Notes under the pieces: model-generated
What the model was told of the DNA's origin: nothing
The model's input: only the letters and a program-made list of their open reading frames with translations
The model's database searches: none
Translations under genes and position numbers: made by a program
Assembly (NCBI GenBank): GCA_965277695.1
Contig: CBDIDQ010000033.1
Coordinates: 124,001 to 188,000, forward strand
Origin: JABSOG01 sp965277695
GTDB lineage: Bacteria; Pseudomonadota; Gammaproteobacteria; Enterobacterales; Alteromonadaceae
Direction: 5' to 3'
DNA length: 64,000 bases
Part shown: in pieces, positions 8,778-17,428 of the stretch
How positions within the stretch are numbered: the stretch's first letter is position 1
Layout: each line of letters starts with the position of its first letter

Positions 8778-10019
8778 ATGCTTAAATCAGAGCTGCTGGA
8801 AATTATTGCTAATGGTGAAAGCTCAGGCGTTGAATTTAAACGTGATGATGTTCGGCCTGAGCAATTAGCAAAAGAAGTGGTTGCTATGGTCAACCTCAAA
8901 GGCGGGATGTTACTGCTCGGTGTTGAAGATGATGGCAGCATCAGTGGGATACAAAGGCCAAACCTTGAAGAATGGATAATGGATGGAGTATTTTCAGCGA
9001 AAGTTCATCCAATGGTATTACCGTTTTATGAAGAAGTGCAAATTAACACGGACTGTCGTGTTGCGGTGATCTCGTTTACTCAAGGCATGAGTAAACCCTA
9101 TGTTGTCAGGGATAAAGGCAGAGAAGATGTCTATATTCGCATTGGTACCACATCAAGGCTCGCCACTCGTGAGCAGCAAGCCCGGTTATTTGCCAGTGGT
9201 GGTATTTTACATACTGAAGTGTTGCCAGTGGCCGGTAGTAGCTATAGTGCCTTAAATCAGCAAAGGCTGACAGACTATCTTAGCAACATTATTAATGATC
9301 CTGATATACCTGTCGATCAAGCCGGGTGGATTAAGCGTTTGATTGGTTTGGGTTATATGGTTGAAGGCGTGAATGATCACCCGGTGTGTACGATTGCAGG
9401 TCTGATTTTGTTTGGTCACTCACCGAGACGATATCTTCGTCAGGCGGGGATCAGGTTAATGGTGTTTGACGGGGTTGATAAGCAATATAAAGCATTGTGC
9501 GACGAAATTCTTGATAGTCCTATGGTTGGATTGTGGCGAATGGATGAGGGCAATCAGCGTTTATTGGCAGAGGCCGATTTTGGCGTGATTGAACGGCTGA
9601 TTGACAAAATCACGCCGTTTATCAGTGATGAAGCGGATCAGATTGATCAAGGCTTTCGTCGTGAGCCGCTGTGGCATTATCCACGGGAGGCGGTACGTGA
9701 ATTGGTGATTAACGCGCTTGCCCATCGTGATTGGACGCGCTCGGTTGACATTGAAATCGTTGTCTATGCTGATCGCATGGAAGTGACAAGTCCCGGTGCG
9801 TTGCAAAACTCGATGACGATAGAAAAAATGCTGGCAGGTCAGCGTTCACCGCGAAACCCGTTAATCGTTGAATTGTTGCGGGACTATGGGTATGTGGATG
9901 CACGAGGTATGGGGATAAGAACGAAAATAATGCCTTTAATGCGTTCGGCTAATCAAAATCAACCTGTTTTTGAATTGACTGATGATTATTTAAAAACGAT
10001 ATTATATAAAAAAAGCTGA
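8778..10019 (+). CDS. AlbA_2 (Schlafen-like) / GHKL ATP-binding protein
   Basis: A 413-residue protein starting with an AlbA_2 domain: ESSGVEFKRDD (about residues 14-24), VAMVNLKGGMLLLGVEDDG (about 35-53) and DVYIRIGTTSR (about 115-125). The C-terminal half resembles the HATPase_c_4 domain of the same family: REAVRELVINALAHRDW (about 303-319), then VVYADRMEVTSPG and ARGMGIRTK. Proteins with this layout are often labelled putative transcriptional regulator or RecG-related helicase, but no helicase motifs are seen. They occur often in accessory regions and beside defence genes. Spacing of 26 bases to the PHP-ATPase suggests a two-gene unit. The real activity is unknown. Confidence 0.8.
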   Translation: MLKSELLEIIANGESSGVEFKRDDVRPEQLAKEVVAMVNLKGGMLLLGVEDDGSISGIQRPNLEEWIMDGVFSAKVHPMVLPFYEEVQINTDCRVAVISFTQGMSKPYVVRDKGREDVYIRIGTTSRLATREQQARLFASGGILHTEVLPVAGSSYSALNQQRLTDYLSNIINDPDIPVDQAGWIKRLIGLGYMVEGVNDHPVCTIAGLILFGHSPRRYLRQAGIRLMVFDGVDKQYKALCDEILDSPMVGLWRMDEGNQRLLAEADFGVIERLIDKITPFISDEADQIDQGFRREPLWHYPREAVRELVINALAHRDWTRSVDIEIVVYADRMEVTSPGALQNSMTIEKMLAGQRSPRNPLIVELLRDYGYVDARGMGIRTKIMPLMRSANQNQPVFELTDDYLKTILYKKS

Positions 10020-10146
10020 TGGTATTGTGGTGGCTTACGTCCGACAAAACCCCTAGATTGTACAACCACTTAACACTCTGCTAATATCGAATTAATCCTG
10101 ACCACAGCAACGACCAGTTACCTACTGAAATAAGAGATGAGCCCAA

Positions 10147-11166
10147 ATGAAAGCCAATTCCATTGATATTGCTTACCGAGCCGGGGTATCGCAATCGACG
10201 GTTTCGAGGGCTTTGCGCAACAGTCCATTGGTGAACAAAGCGACTCGGGAGCGGATCCAAGCGATCGCCAAAGAGCTTAATTACAAAGTCGATAAAAACG
10301 CCAGTAATTTGCGTTTGCAAAGCAGTGCCACCATTGCCTTGTTATTGTTTGAAGACCCTACCAGTGACGATTCCTTAATCAACCCGTTCTTTTTATCCAT
10401 GCTCGGCAGCATTACCCGGGCGTGTGCCAGAAGTGGCTATGACTTGTTAGTGTCTTTTCAGCAAATGAATGCCGATTGGCACGCTGATTTTGAAGACAGC
10501 AACAAAGCCGATGGCATTATTTTGCTCGGTTATGGCGATTACGATGACTATCACGACAAACTGATTCGGTTGATTGAGCAAGGCACCCGTTTTGTTCGCT
10601 GGGGTGCCGAGGTTGCCGACCAACCCGTCGTATCTATAGGTTGCAGTAATATTGATGGCGGTCATACCATCACCAATTATTTAATTGATATGGGGCGCAA
10701 CAAAATGGCCTTTCTCGGTGGTGCCGACAGTCATTGCCCAGAGTTTTGGGATCGCTACCGTGGTCATTGTCAGGCATTACGCGAAGCCGGGCTTGAAGTA
10801 GACGATGCATTGCAAATTGATGCCATTACCACCGAAGAATCTGGCTATGAAGCCGCCAACCAACTGATTGAACTGAATAAACCCTTTGATACTATTTTTG
10901 CCGCCAGCGATTTGATTGCGATTGGTGCTATCCGCGCATTAAAAGAGAACTATATTCGGGTGCCACAAGACGTCGCTGTTGTTGGCTTTGATAACATCGC
11001 CACCGCTTCTAGCGTGACTCCACCGTTGACCACCATGAAGCAGGATACAGTTCAGGCGGGTGAATTACTGGTAGAAAAACTGTTGAAGATGATAGCCGGT
11101 GAGCAAGTTGAGTCTGTGCAAATGGCTGCCGAACTGGTGGTTCGGCAAAGTTGTGGGGCAACTTAA
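10147..11166 (+). CDS. LacI-family transcriptional regulator
   Basis: A 339-residue LacI/GalR-type repressor. The N-terminal helix-turn-helix reads IDIAYRAGVSQSTVSRALRN (about residues 5-24), with the hinge ending near residue 58, followed by a periplasmic-binding-protein-like sugar-sensing domain; FDTIFAASDLIAIGAIRALKE and PQDVAVVGFDNI are typical C-terminal landmarks. The effector cannot be read from the sequence. The Entner-Doudoroff genes lie 4 kb upstream, separated by the two ATPase genes, so it might once have bordered gap and regulate sugar metabolism, but this is only inference. AAATAAGAGATGAGCCCAAATG gives a weak ribosome site for the start. Confidence 0.9.
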   Translation: MKANSIDIAYRAGVSQSTVSRALRNSPLVNKATRERIQAIAKELNYKVDKNASNLRLQSSATIALLLFEDPTSDDSLINPFFLSMLGSITRACARSGYDLLVSFQQMNADWHADFEDSNKADGIILLGYGDYDDYHDKLIRLIEQGTRFVRWGAEVADQPVVSIGCSNIDGGHTITNYLIDMGRNKMAFLGGADSHCPEFWDRYRGHCQALREAGLEVDDALQIDAITTEESGYEAANQLIELNKPFDTIFAASDLIAIGAIRALKENYIRVPQDVAVVGFDNIATASSVTPPLTTMKQDTVQAGELLVEKLLKMIAGEQVESVQMAAELVVRQSCGAT

Positions 11167-11181
11167 AACTGCCCATCAGCG

Positions 11182-12132
11182 CTAAATCTTAGCTGATAAC
11201 CAATGCATCAGATTAAGCAAAAACTGCTCATTTTGTGGTGCATTGTCATCTTTTAGCCCAATCCAATAATCCGTTGCTTTATTACCTGTACCAATCAGTT
11301 GTGAAGTAAACATCGCCGCTTCACCAAATACCGCCACTCTGCCTTGAGCAAATTTCAACGTTGCCCCTTGTGACCAGCCCGCTATCGAGATTTCAGGCGT
11401 ATCGGCGTTAAGATGCCAAGATTTACTTGGCATCAGGCTCACCATGCCTTTAGAGAAGGTAAACAGTGAGCGGGCATTAGGTGGTGGCAAAAAAGCCTGT
11501 CCGGTATAGGTGCGTACTGAATCGACTTTCTCGTCACTACTCATGCCATTGAGGATCGGGTGGGCTTTGAGCGTATCCTCAGCTCGGGTAAAGACGATTC
11601 TAGAATGTTGCTCTACTTTGAATCTGGCATAACCATTATTGAACTGAAAACCAAACATCGCCGCTAACGACTCAGCGGCTTTAGGGAAGGGCATATGGTC
11701 GGCAATCAAAAACAACGAACCACCTTGCTTGACCCAATGATAAACCGCTTCGATTTCAGCCCGAGTAAACGCCGAGTAGTTGGGTAGGTCCCAACTGTCA
11801 GCATTCTTTTCATTCAAGGCATTGGCGATCACTAAAATATCAGCGTCTTTGAGCCCCTCAAGACTAAATTTTTGCTGGTTTTTTCTCACCTCATAACCAT
11901 CGCTGCTCAAGGTAATGGCAAAAGGATTATATCTGCCATCGCGGGTATGAAAGTTATGATGGGCTTCGTCGACCAGCACAATTGGCCTTTTTTTACCACT
12001 AAAAGTGACTTTGGTGTTTTTCGCCTGATAAGCGAGATCTATTTTTTGCTCGTGAGCACTGAGGTTAATTGAGCAAACTGCGGTGTATATCAGTGCTAAA
12101 GCGGTGGCAACAGCGGTTTTAGTTCGTTTCAT
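11182..12132 (-). CDS. Secreted DUF4350-like protein
   Basis: A 316-residue protein with an N-terminal signal peptide (KRTK followed by a hydrophobic stretch ending AVCSINLSAHE). The mature part has a ThuA/GATase-like or DUF4350-like pattern: RPIVLVDEAHHNFHTRDGRY, DADILVIANALNEKN, WVKQGGSLFLIADHMPFP and GRVAVFGEAAMFTSQ. This pattern is seen in DUF4350 proteins, often predicted to be carbohydrate- or envelope-related, without a known reaction. The start follows AAGGAAG at good spacing. It converges with the LacI gene, with only 15 bases between the stops, and is separate from the membrane genes upstream. Confidence 0.7.
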   Translation of the reverse strand: MKRTKTAVATALALIYTAVCSINLSAHEQKIDLAYQAKNTKVTFSGKKRPIVLVDEAHHNFHTRDGRYNPFAITLSSDGYEVRKNQQKFSLEGLKDADILVIANALNEKNADSWDLPNYSAFTRAEIEAVYHWVKQGGSLFLIADHMPFPKAAESLAAMFGFQFNNGYARFKVEQHSRIVFTRAEDTLKAHPILNGMSSDEKVDSVRTYTGQAFLPPPNARSLFTFSKGMVSLMPSKSWHLNADTPEISIAGWSQGATLKFAQGRVAVFGEAAMFTSQLIGTGNKATDYWIGLKDDNAPQNEQFLLNLMHWLSAKI

Positions 12133-12162
12133 TATTACGGCTTCCTTATGGGTAAGGACTTA

Positions 12163-13473
12163 TCAAGTTGTCGATTGTAACAACCACAGGGTGGTTATAA
12201 TTAACAACATAAGGGCAATACCTATTTTACTAATTATTTTTATGTAATGGGTTTTGTAGAGTTCCACATTAGCATTCATTGTTAGGAAATGTTGATAAGA
12301 ACGCCTGATGGCTGCGTAAGTAAAAAGAATGAGTGAAATAATGCTAATAACCACTAAAGGTAGATGTTCATTAGCAATGGCGATTTGATCACTGGATGCT
12401 GGTTTGAAATTAAAATTCATCACACCCCAGAATGAAACTATCAAAAAGCCCAACCAAACTTTGGCTTTTGATTTTATTAATTCAGCATTACTCAGTTCAT
12501 TGTTAATTTTATTTACTTGCGCTTTAAACGAAGATTTTACACTACCAAAGCGATGTAACTCTCGTGCTTTGGTATCTTGATTAATGAATTTTGAATCGGC
12601 AAGAGAGTAAATAAATGATTCTGTATAGGCAATAATACCCACAGCGTTGTCTGTAGGATGCTCTTTACAATCCGTTGTCTGTGTTCTTTTTAATGCTGTC
12701 AGCTCTCTTTTTAATTGGCCTATAAGGCGCAATGAGGCGTCATCAAGAGGATCCGTATCTTCTATATAGATTGGCGTAATAGTTGTTAGTGAATCCTGCA
12801 AGGCAGAATGATGTTTATGGGTATGAATTGAATATTTTAAATAGTAGAAAGCTTGTCGTGCAATGATATATTTTGAGCGCCTGTCTTCGTCGAAGTAAGC
12901 CGTATTATACTTTAGGCTGGTTATGCCATTAGGTCTTATCTCAAAGCTGATCGAACAGCTAAAATAGTCGTTATTGAATTGACTGATTGCTTCTTTTGCC
13001 GAGGTGACTTTTTGCAGTTGGTTATAGTGGCTTTGCAGATCTCCACCATTTTTTATTTGATGACAAAGTTGATGAATATTCATCGTTTTACGTTGCTCTA
13101 GCTCCTCAGGTTCAGCACTAATAGGATATATGAGTATGTTACCTGACAAGCATCGTTCATCCATGTTGTTCGAAGGGTGGACTTCTGCGGTGACGACGAC
13201 TCTAAAAAATCCTCTGTGTTTTGCTATTTCGGCTGAATCTCGCCAGTCTACTTTGGATTGAAGGACGATACGTCGCTCATGTGAATCGGGGTGTTTGGAA
13301 CAAGAAAAATTTTCTTCTACGATATTCTCATCAGTGGAGCTTGAGTCGGTAAATCCACCTTGAATACCGACTTTCATTAAAGCAAAATCGAGATGTCCAT
13401 TAACACAGGGAATCCATCCTATATATTCAAACTCGTCCATTAGAACCCTTGTAGTAAAGTGGTTTATATGCAA
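12163..13473 (-). CDS. Unrecognised protein with three C-terminal membrane helices
   Basis: I do not recognise this 436-residue protein. The first 330 residues are soluble-looking, rich in charged residues, with repeated His/Thr tracts; near the C-terminus there are three hydrophobic segments, about residues 341-356 (WLGFLIVSFWGVMNF), 372-388 (PLVVISIISLILFTYAA) and 413-432 (ISKIGIALMLLIITTLW). A later start at the MDEF codon (residue 12) is possible. It begins 12 bases after the stop of the 79-residue membrane peptide gene, so the two are probably co-transcribed. It may be accessory; its base composition looks AT-richer than the flanking kamA and LacI genes. Confidence 0.65.
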   Translation of the reverse strand: MHINHFTTRVLMDEFEYIGWIPCVNGHLDFALMKVGIQGGFTDSSSTDENIVEENFSCSKHPDSHERRIVLQSKVDWRDSAEIAKHRGFFRVVVTAEVHPSNNMDERCLSGNILIYPISAEPEELEQRKTMNIHQLCHQIKNGGDLQSHYNQLQKVTSAKEAISQFNNDYFSCSISFEIRPNGITSLKYNTAYFDEDRRSKYIIARQAFYYLKYSIHTHKHHSALQDSLTTITPIYIEDTDPLDDASLRLIGQLKRELTALKRTQTTDCKEHPTDNAVGIIAYTESFIYSLADSKFINQDTKARELHRFGSVKSSFKAQVNKINNELSNAELIKSKAKVWLGFLIVSFWGVMNFNFKPASSDQIAIANEHLPLVVISIISLILFTYAAIRRSYQHFLTMNANVELYKTHYIKIISKIGIALMLLIITTLWLLQSTT

Positions 13474-13485
13474 ATTAGAAAAGTG

Positions 13486-13725
13486 TTATACCAATCGGCT
13501 ATACCAAGCTGAGGAGGGCTTTTGATCGTGCAACACACCATTTTTTTCATTATTAAGGACCATACCATGGCAGAGACCAGAACCATAGGGGTTAATTCCT
13601 GCTTTTTTTAGTGCCTTTTCTTTCTTATGCATCTTGAGTTTTCTAATAATAAGCATCATTTGAACGCCAATAAAAACGATGAGTGCTGGAATGGACACGG
13701 CAATTAAAACGTTAATCAAATTCAT
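13486..13725 (-). CDS. Small single-pass membrane protein, unknown
   Basis: A 79-residue peptide with one N-terminal membrane helix (about residues 4-27, LINVLIAVSIPALIVFIGVQMMLI) followed by a basic segment (RKLKMHKKEKALKK) and a short tail. The basic stretch after the helix favours a cytoplasmic C-terminus. An AAGGA ribosome site stands 11 bases before the ATG. It precedes the 436-residue membrane protein by 12 bases on the same strand. No family recognised. Confidence 0.6.
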   Translation of the reverse strand: MNLINVLIAVSIPALIVFIGVQMMLIIRKLKMHKKEKALKKAGINPYGSGLCHGMVLNNEKNGVLHDQKPSSAWYSRLV

Positions 13726-13813
13726 TTTTTATGATCCTTTTTTCAACTCCGGATAAATAAGGAGGCTTTAAATAGTGACAACATCATAAGGATAAAAAGT
13801 CGTCGGTAAATGC

Positions 13814-13846
13814 ATAGCAAAGTGGCGCAAAAGTATAGCAAAGTGG
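13814..13846. promoter_or_regulatory. Two 12-bp direct repeats spaced two helical turns
   Basis: ATAGCAAAGTGG occurs at 13814-13825 and again at 13835-13846, exactly 21 bases apart, about 90-120 bases upstream of the minus-strand two-gene unit that starts at 13725. Same-face spacing suggests a protein-binding site. The rest of the 13726-14087 gap is AT-rich and holds nothing else I can support. Confidence 0.4.
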
Positions 13847-14087
13847 AAAAATTAATCATACTGATACGTTAGATTTAAAGTGATTAAAATTAATCGACTA
13901 TTTTAAATTTAACTTAAAAAATGAATATAGCCAACCTAAATACCGCTTTGTTACAAAATTAGTGTATATTTATTGTAAATAAAGGATGCGACATGTACTT
14001 TTTTTAATCAAAATGTAAATGCCGTTTCCTTATCAAGCGATGCTTAAGACCCTGACCAGCGACCATCACGGCAAATAGCCGTTAGTA

Positions 14088-15512
14088 CTATGCCGGCTCT
14101 AACTCTTTTGCCAAAGCAAAATCCGGCTCCAACGCTGGCGCAGCAGAAACCGCAGGTTGCTTTTGTTGTTGCAGCTGTTGGTATTCTTCTTCCCAAAAGA
14201 ATTTTTCTTCGCCGAAAGCCGGTTTTAAATGGTTTAGCCAAGTGGCGGTTTCGTCGAATTTGGCGAAAAATGGCTGTTGCACCCAATCTGGATTACGGGC
14301 TTGAATAAAGCGTAACACAAAGACTTTTTCGCCTTTGATTTCGGCTACCCCTTGGACTTCAACTTTGCCCGGTCCGGCACTCATTGATGGACCACGCACG
14401 GTGCGGGCTAAGCCGGATACCTGTTTGTAGGCATCGCGGAAGATTTCCCAAGTTTTATATAGTGGCACTTCAAAATAGCGTTTTGCGCCTGTGTCTCTTT
14501 CGATGAACATGTAGTAGGGGATCAAGCCGAGTTTGACTTGCAAACGCCACATTTCAGCCCAGTCATCTGGGTTGGTGTTGATGTGATTGAGCAAAGGTGC
14601 TTGGGTGCGGATTTGTACGCCGGTTGCACGAATACGGCGAATGGCTTCTTTGCAAATCTCGGTTCGCATTTCTTGCGGGTGGTTTAAATGCGCCATAAAA
14701 GACACATGTTTACCGGCATCAACCAAACGTTTAAACAGGTTTAACAATTCGCTGGCATCATCATCAGTGACGTAGCGATAGGGCCAAAAAGTCAGTGATT
14801 TGCTGCCGATTCGGATGTTTTGTACGTGGTCGTATTCTGGTTTGGTTAGCTCTTCAAGGTAAGCGCGGAGTTTTTTGCTGCGCATTACCATTGGATCGCC
14901 ACCGGTCATCAATAAGTCGGTGACTTCTGTATGTTGGCGCAAGTATTTGTGTAGGGTGTCTTCGTCGTTGGAGTTGAATCTTAATGATTTGCCAACAAAC
15001 TGAGCCCAGCGGAAACAAAAAGTACAGTAAGCGTGACAATATTGACCTTGGCTTGGGAAAAATAACACAGTTTCGCCATACTTGTGCTGCATTCCGTCGA
15101 TGGATTCTTCATCAATAGAGGGTACATTCATCTCCATTTGACCCGCTGGATGCGGATTCATTTCTTGCTGTAATTCAGTAGCCAGCAGGTGAACTTCTGA
15201 TGAAGTTGGTTCGGTTTTCAGCAGTGCTGCCATGCGGTCATAAGCTTGTGGTGAAAGCATCTCTCTTTGCGGGAAAGTCAACTGAAATACCGGGTCATTA
15301 GGTACTTTATCCCAGTCAATTAACTCATTGAATACATAGTCATTAACTCTGAAAGGTAAGACGCTGGCAACCACTTTCATTTCAAAACGCAACTGCTCTG
15401 GAACCCGCTGTAACGCTTCAATTTTATCGATTTGACGATGCTGATAAACCCGGAATTTTCGCGGTAAAAATTCAGCAGGTTGGACTTGAATGATTTGATT
15501 CATAAGGTTCAC
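14088..15512 (-). CDS. KamA-family radical SAM aminomutase-like protein
   Basis: A 474-residue radical SAM protein of the lysine 2,3-aminomutase (KamA) family. The cluster motif is C159-x3-C163-x2-C166 (QYCHAYCTFCFRW), preceded by GETVLFFP. Further family signs are LLMTGGDPMVM (about residues 200-210), NHPQEM, IRTQAPLLNHIN and YYMFIERDTGA. Members use a [4Fe-4S] cluster, S-adenosylmethionine and pyridoxal phosphate to shift an amino group. It is about 130 residues longer than EpmB of E. coli and no efp gene is nearby, so a role in EF-P modification is not supported; another amino-acid aminomutase role is possible. The tail is Gln/Ala-rich. Confidence 0.85.
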   Translation of the reverse strand: MNLMNQIIQVQPAEFLPRKFRVYQHRQIDKIEALQRVPEQLRFEMKVVASVLPFRVNDYVFNELIDWDKVPNDPVFQLTFPQREMLSPQAYDRMAALLKTEPTSSEVHLLATELQQEMNPHPAGQMEMNVPSIDEESIDGMQHKYGETVLFFPSQGQYCHAYCTFCFRWAQFVGKSLRFNSNDEDTLHKYLRQHTEVTDLLMTGGDPMVMRSKKLRAYLEELTKPEYDHVQNIRIGSKSLTFWPYRYVTDDDASELLNLFKRLVDAGKHVSFMAHLNHPQEMRTEICKEAIRRIRATGVQIRTQAPLLNHINTNPDDWAEMWRLQVKLGLIPYYMFIERDTGAKRYFEVPLYKTWEIFRDAYKQVSGLARTVRGPSMSAGPGKVEVQGVAEIKGEKVFVLRFIQARNPDWVQQPFFAKFDETATWLNHLKPAFGEEKFFWEEEYQQLQQQKQPAVSAAPALEPDFALAKELEPA

Positions 15513-15811
15513 AGATTGAGAAAACAGGCGACATTATAGTAGATAAACCTAGCGTTGGCTAGATGGGTTGTTTATGTCTATATTTGTGTCTAAAACGGCA
15601 GGCCCTGACGATGAGAATAACGACCTAAGCGCTGGATAATCGCTAGGGTTTAATATTCATTTAATCTATTGCTAGTAAGTTTGGTACAAGTTAATTCAAG
15701 TGTTGCTTAAATGGTATAAAACTGTCTGTTTTTCACACCAAAAATAGTTGGTTTTGGCTGTCTTCTACTACACTTTATTGTGATGTAATTGAACTCAACG
15801 AGGCAAGTATT

Positions 15812-16309
15812 ATGGCTATTGCAATCACACTTGATGAATATCTCAGTAATCATCACATTTCTTATGATCTGATCACTCATCGCCACACCGAGTCTTCTTT
15901 GGACTCATCGCTATCATCACATATCCCTTCAAAACAAGTCGCCAAATCCGTCGTGCTCGAAAGCGAAGACGGTGACTACCTAATGGCAACACTGGCGGCG
16001 AGCAATCGGTTGTCATTGGCGCGTGTTAGTGAGTTGACCGGGCGAGATTATCATTTAGTCAGTCAACGTAAATTAATGGAGCTCTTTCCAGATTGCGAAC
16101 AGGGCGCGGTACCGGGCATAGGTGATGCTTATGAAATGGAAATGGTGGTTGATGATGAATTGATGGAGGCCGAACAAGTTTATATTGAATCTGGCGACCA
16201 CCAGCATTTAGTTAAGCTTGACCATCAGCAGTACTGCGAAATATTGTCAACAACCGTTCACGGTACCATTAGTGGTGCCTCTATCGCTTATCCCAGGCGA
16301 GAAAAATAA
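15812..16309 (+). CDS. YbaK/EbsC-type aminoacyl-tRNA deacylase domain protein
   Basis: A 165-residue protein with the YbaK/ProRS-associated editing fold: an N-terminal Leu/Asp segment (TLDEYLSNHHISYDLITH), then SKQVAKSVVLESEDGDYLMATLAASNRLSLARVSELTG, then GAVPGIGDAYEMEMVVDD, as in free-standing trans-editing deacylases. It would hydrolyse mischarged aminoacyl-tRNA; which amino acid is not readable. Length fits (155-170). It is transcribed away from the kamA-like gene; the 299-base gap between them (15513-15811) is AT-rich, with a TATAAA box near 15714 but no firm element. A hairpin follows its stop. Confidence 0.85.
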   Translation: MAIAITLDEYLSNHHISYDLITHRHTESSLDSSLSSHIPSKQVAKSVVLESEDGDYLMATLAASNRLSLARVSELTGRDYHLVSQRKLMELFPDCEQGAVPGIGDAYEMEMVVDDELMEAEQVYIESGDHQHLVKLDHQQYCEILSTTVHGTISGASIAYPRREK

Positions 16310-16332
16310 ACCGACTAATAAAAAATTGAATG

Positions 16333-16355
16333 CTCGTCTACGCCACGTAGACGAG
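16333..16355. terminator. 10-bp hairpin between convergent genes
   Basis: CTCGTCTACG pairs with CGTAGACGAG around a 3-base loop, in the 63-base space between two convergent genes (stops at 16309 and 16373), so it could act both ways. A related sequence (ATTCTCGTCTACG) recurs at 20621-20636, at the other end of the ABC operon. Confidence 0.55.
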
Positions 16356-16372
16356 AATTCAAGCTCATCACT

Positions 16373-17428
16373 CTAGTCGGGATTAAATACCTCCAAATAG
16401 CCTTGTGCCTTGTGACTACCAGTGGTTTTTATCGCCCCCTCCCAATATGGTGTGAAACCATGCAAATATTGATCGTCATTGATTGGCGATATCGCGATAT
16501 CCACTTGTTGTGAAGGTATTTTCAGTTGCCAGCCAATCGGATATTGTTTATCAGCAAAGGTTTTAAAACGAGTCGGTTGCCAGTTAATTTGCGCCGCTGA
16601 TAATGAAGTTTGCTGACCACTTGCGGTGATAATGATGCCAGTTAAATAAGTCTCGCTGCGGTCTTTTTCGCTCTGCTTGGTACTGCGTACGCGATAAAGC
16701 ATCAGCGCAGTATTATCATCTAAGTGTAATGACAACCAGTCCCAACCGACTTTATCAACAATGTTTTTTGTGATGTTTTTAACCCCACTCTTAGCGGCAA
16801 ACAGGCCACTGCTCCACTCCCGATCTAACCAACCTTGACCCTGAACTTTAACTGCTTTGTCGGCAAAGTGCACAGTGCCGTTAATCTTAATAAACGGCGC
16901 ATTGTAATAATAAGAGGCCAGACTGCCATCAGCATTCTTTTTGCTGAAACCTTGTTCACCGACTAAAAAATAGCGCGATTCTGACAAAGATAAATCATAA
17001 GCGAATTTGCCTTCGCTTACCGTTAATTGCCCGGGTAATGGCTCTTCACCAGTGCCGTTAAATTGCCAGTGGTCGAGAAATAACCGCCAAGGTTTTGCTT
17101 GAATGCCACCATGACCCATGTCGGCTCGGGCATAACGTTCAGCATGATAAAACTGCTTGGGAGTCGACAACGCCGCATGGGCAAAGAAAATCCGTTGTGG
17201 TTGTTTGGCTATCATCAGCGTATTGCTAAATAAAGTGAACTGAGCACCGTATGATAAACCGTCTTCTCCGCGTAAGTTAGCGGTTACATACCACCATTCT
17301 GTTTGAAAATTGGGATGAAGGTTATGATCGGCGGGAAAGCTAAAGACTCGGCCGGGTTTTACTGGATGAAAGTAGTCAGCAGCAGTGGCAGGTGAGCATA
17401 ATATTAACAGCAAGGTTAAATACTTCAT
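16373..17428 (-). CDS. CrtC/AttH-type lipocalin-like protein of an ABC exporter operon
   Basis: A 351-residue exported protein with signal peptide (KYLTLLLILCSPATA) and a CrtC/AttH domain: FPADHNLHPNFQTEWWYVTANL, YGAQFTLFSNTL, GWLDREWSSG and WDWLSLHLDDNTALMLYRVR. This family includes AttH and carotenoid hydratase-like lipocalin folds; members next to an FtsX-type permease are thought to be the periplasmic partner of the transporter rather than a hydratase. The ATG overlaps the permease stop by four bases (ATGA coupling), so it is the third gene of the operon. Substrate unknown; a lipid or lipophilic cargo is the usual guess. Confidence 0.85.
   Translation of the reverse strand: MKYLTLLLILCSPATAADYFHPVKPGRVFSFPADHNLHPNFQTEWWYVTANLRGEDGLSYGAQFTLFSNTLMIAKQPQRIFFAHAALSTPKQFYHAERYARADMGHGGIQAKPWRLFLDHWQFNGTGEEPLPGQLTVSEGKFAYDLSLSESRYFLVGEQGFSKKNADGSLASYYYNAPFIKINGTVHFADKAVKVQGQGWLDREWSSGLFAAKSGVKNITKNIVDKVGWDWLSLHLDDNTALMLYRVRSTKQSEKDRSETYLTGIIITASGQQTSLSAAQINWQPTRFKTFADKQYPIGWQLKIPSQQVDIAISPINDDQYLHGFTPYWEGAIKTTGSHKAQGYLEVFNPD

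Noticed and set aside
13920..14040. Possible tRNA or small RNA in the AT-rich gap before the kamA-like gene
   Set aside because: No cloverleaf, no terminator hairpin and no conserved box could be seen.
14088..15512. EpmB (EF-P lysine aminomutase)
   Set aside because: Family is right, but the protein is about 130 residues too long and there is no efp or epmA nearby.
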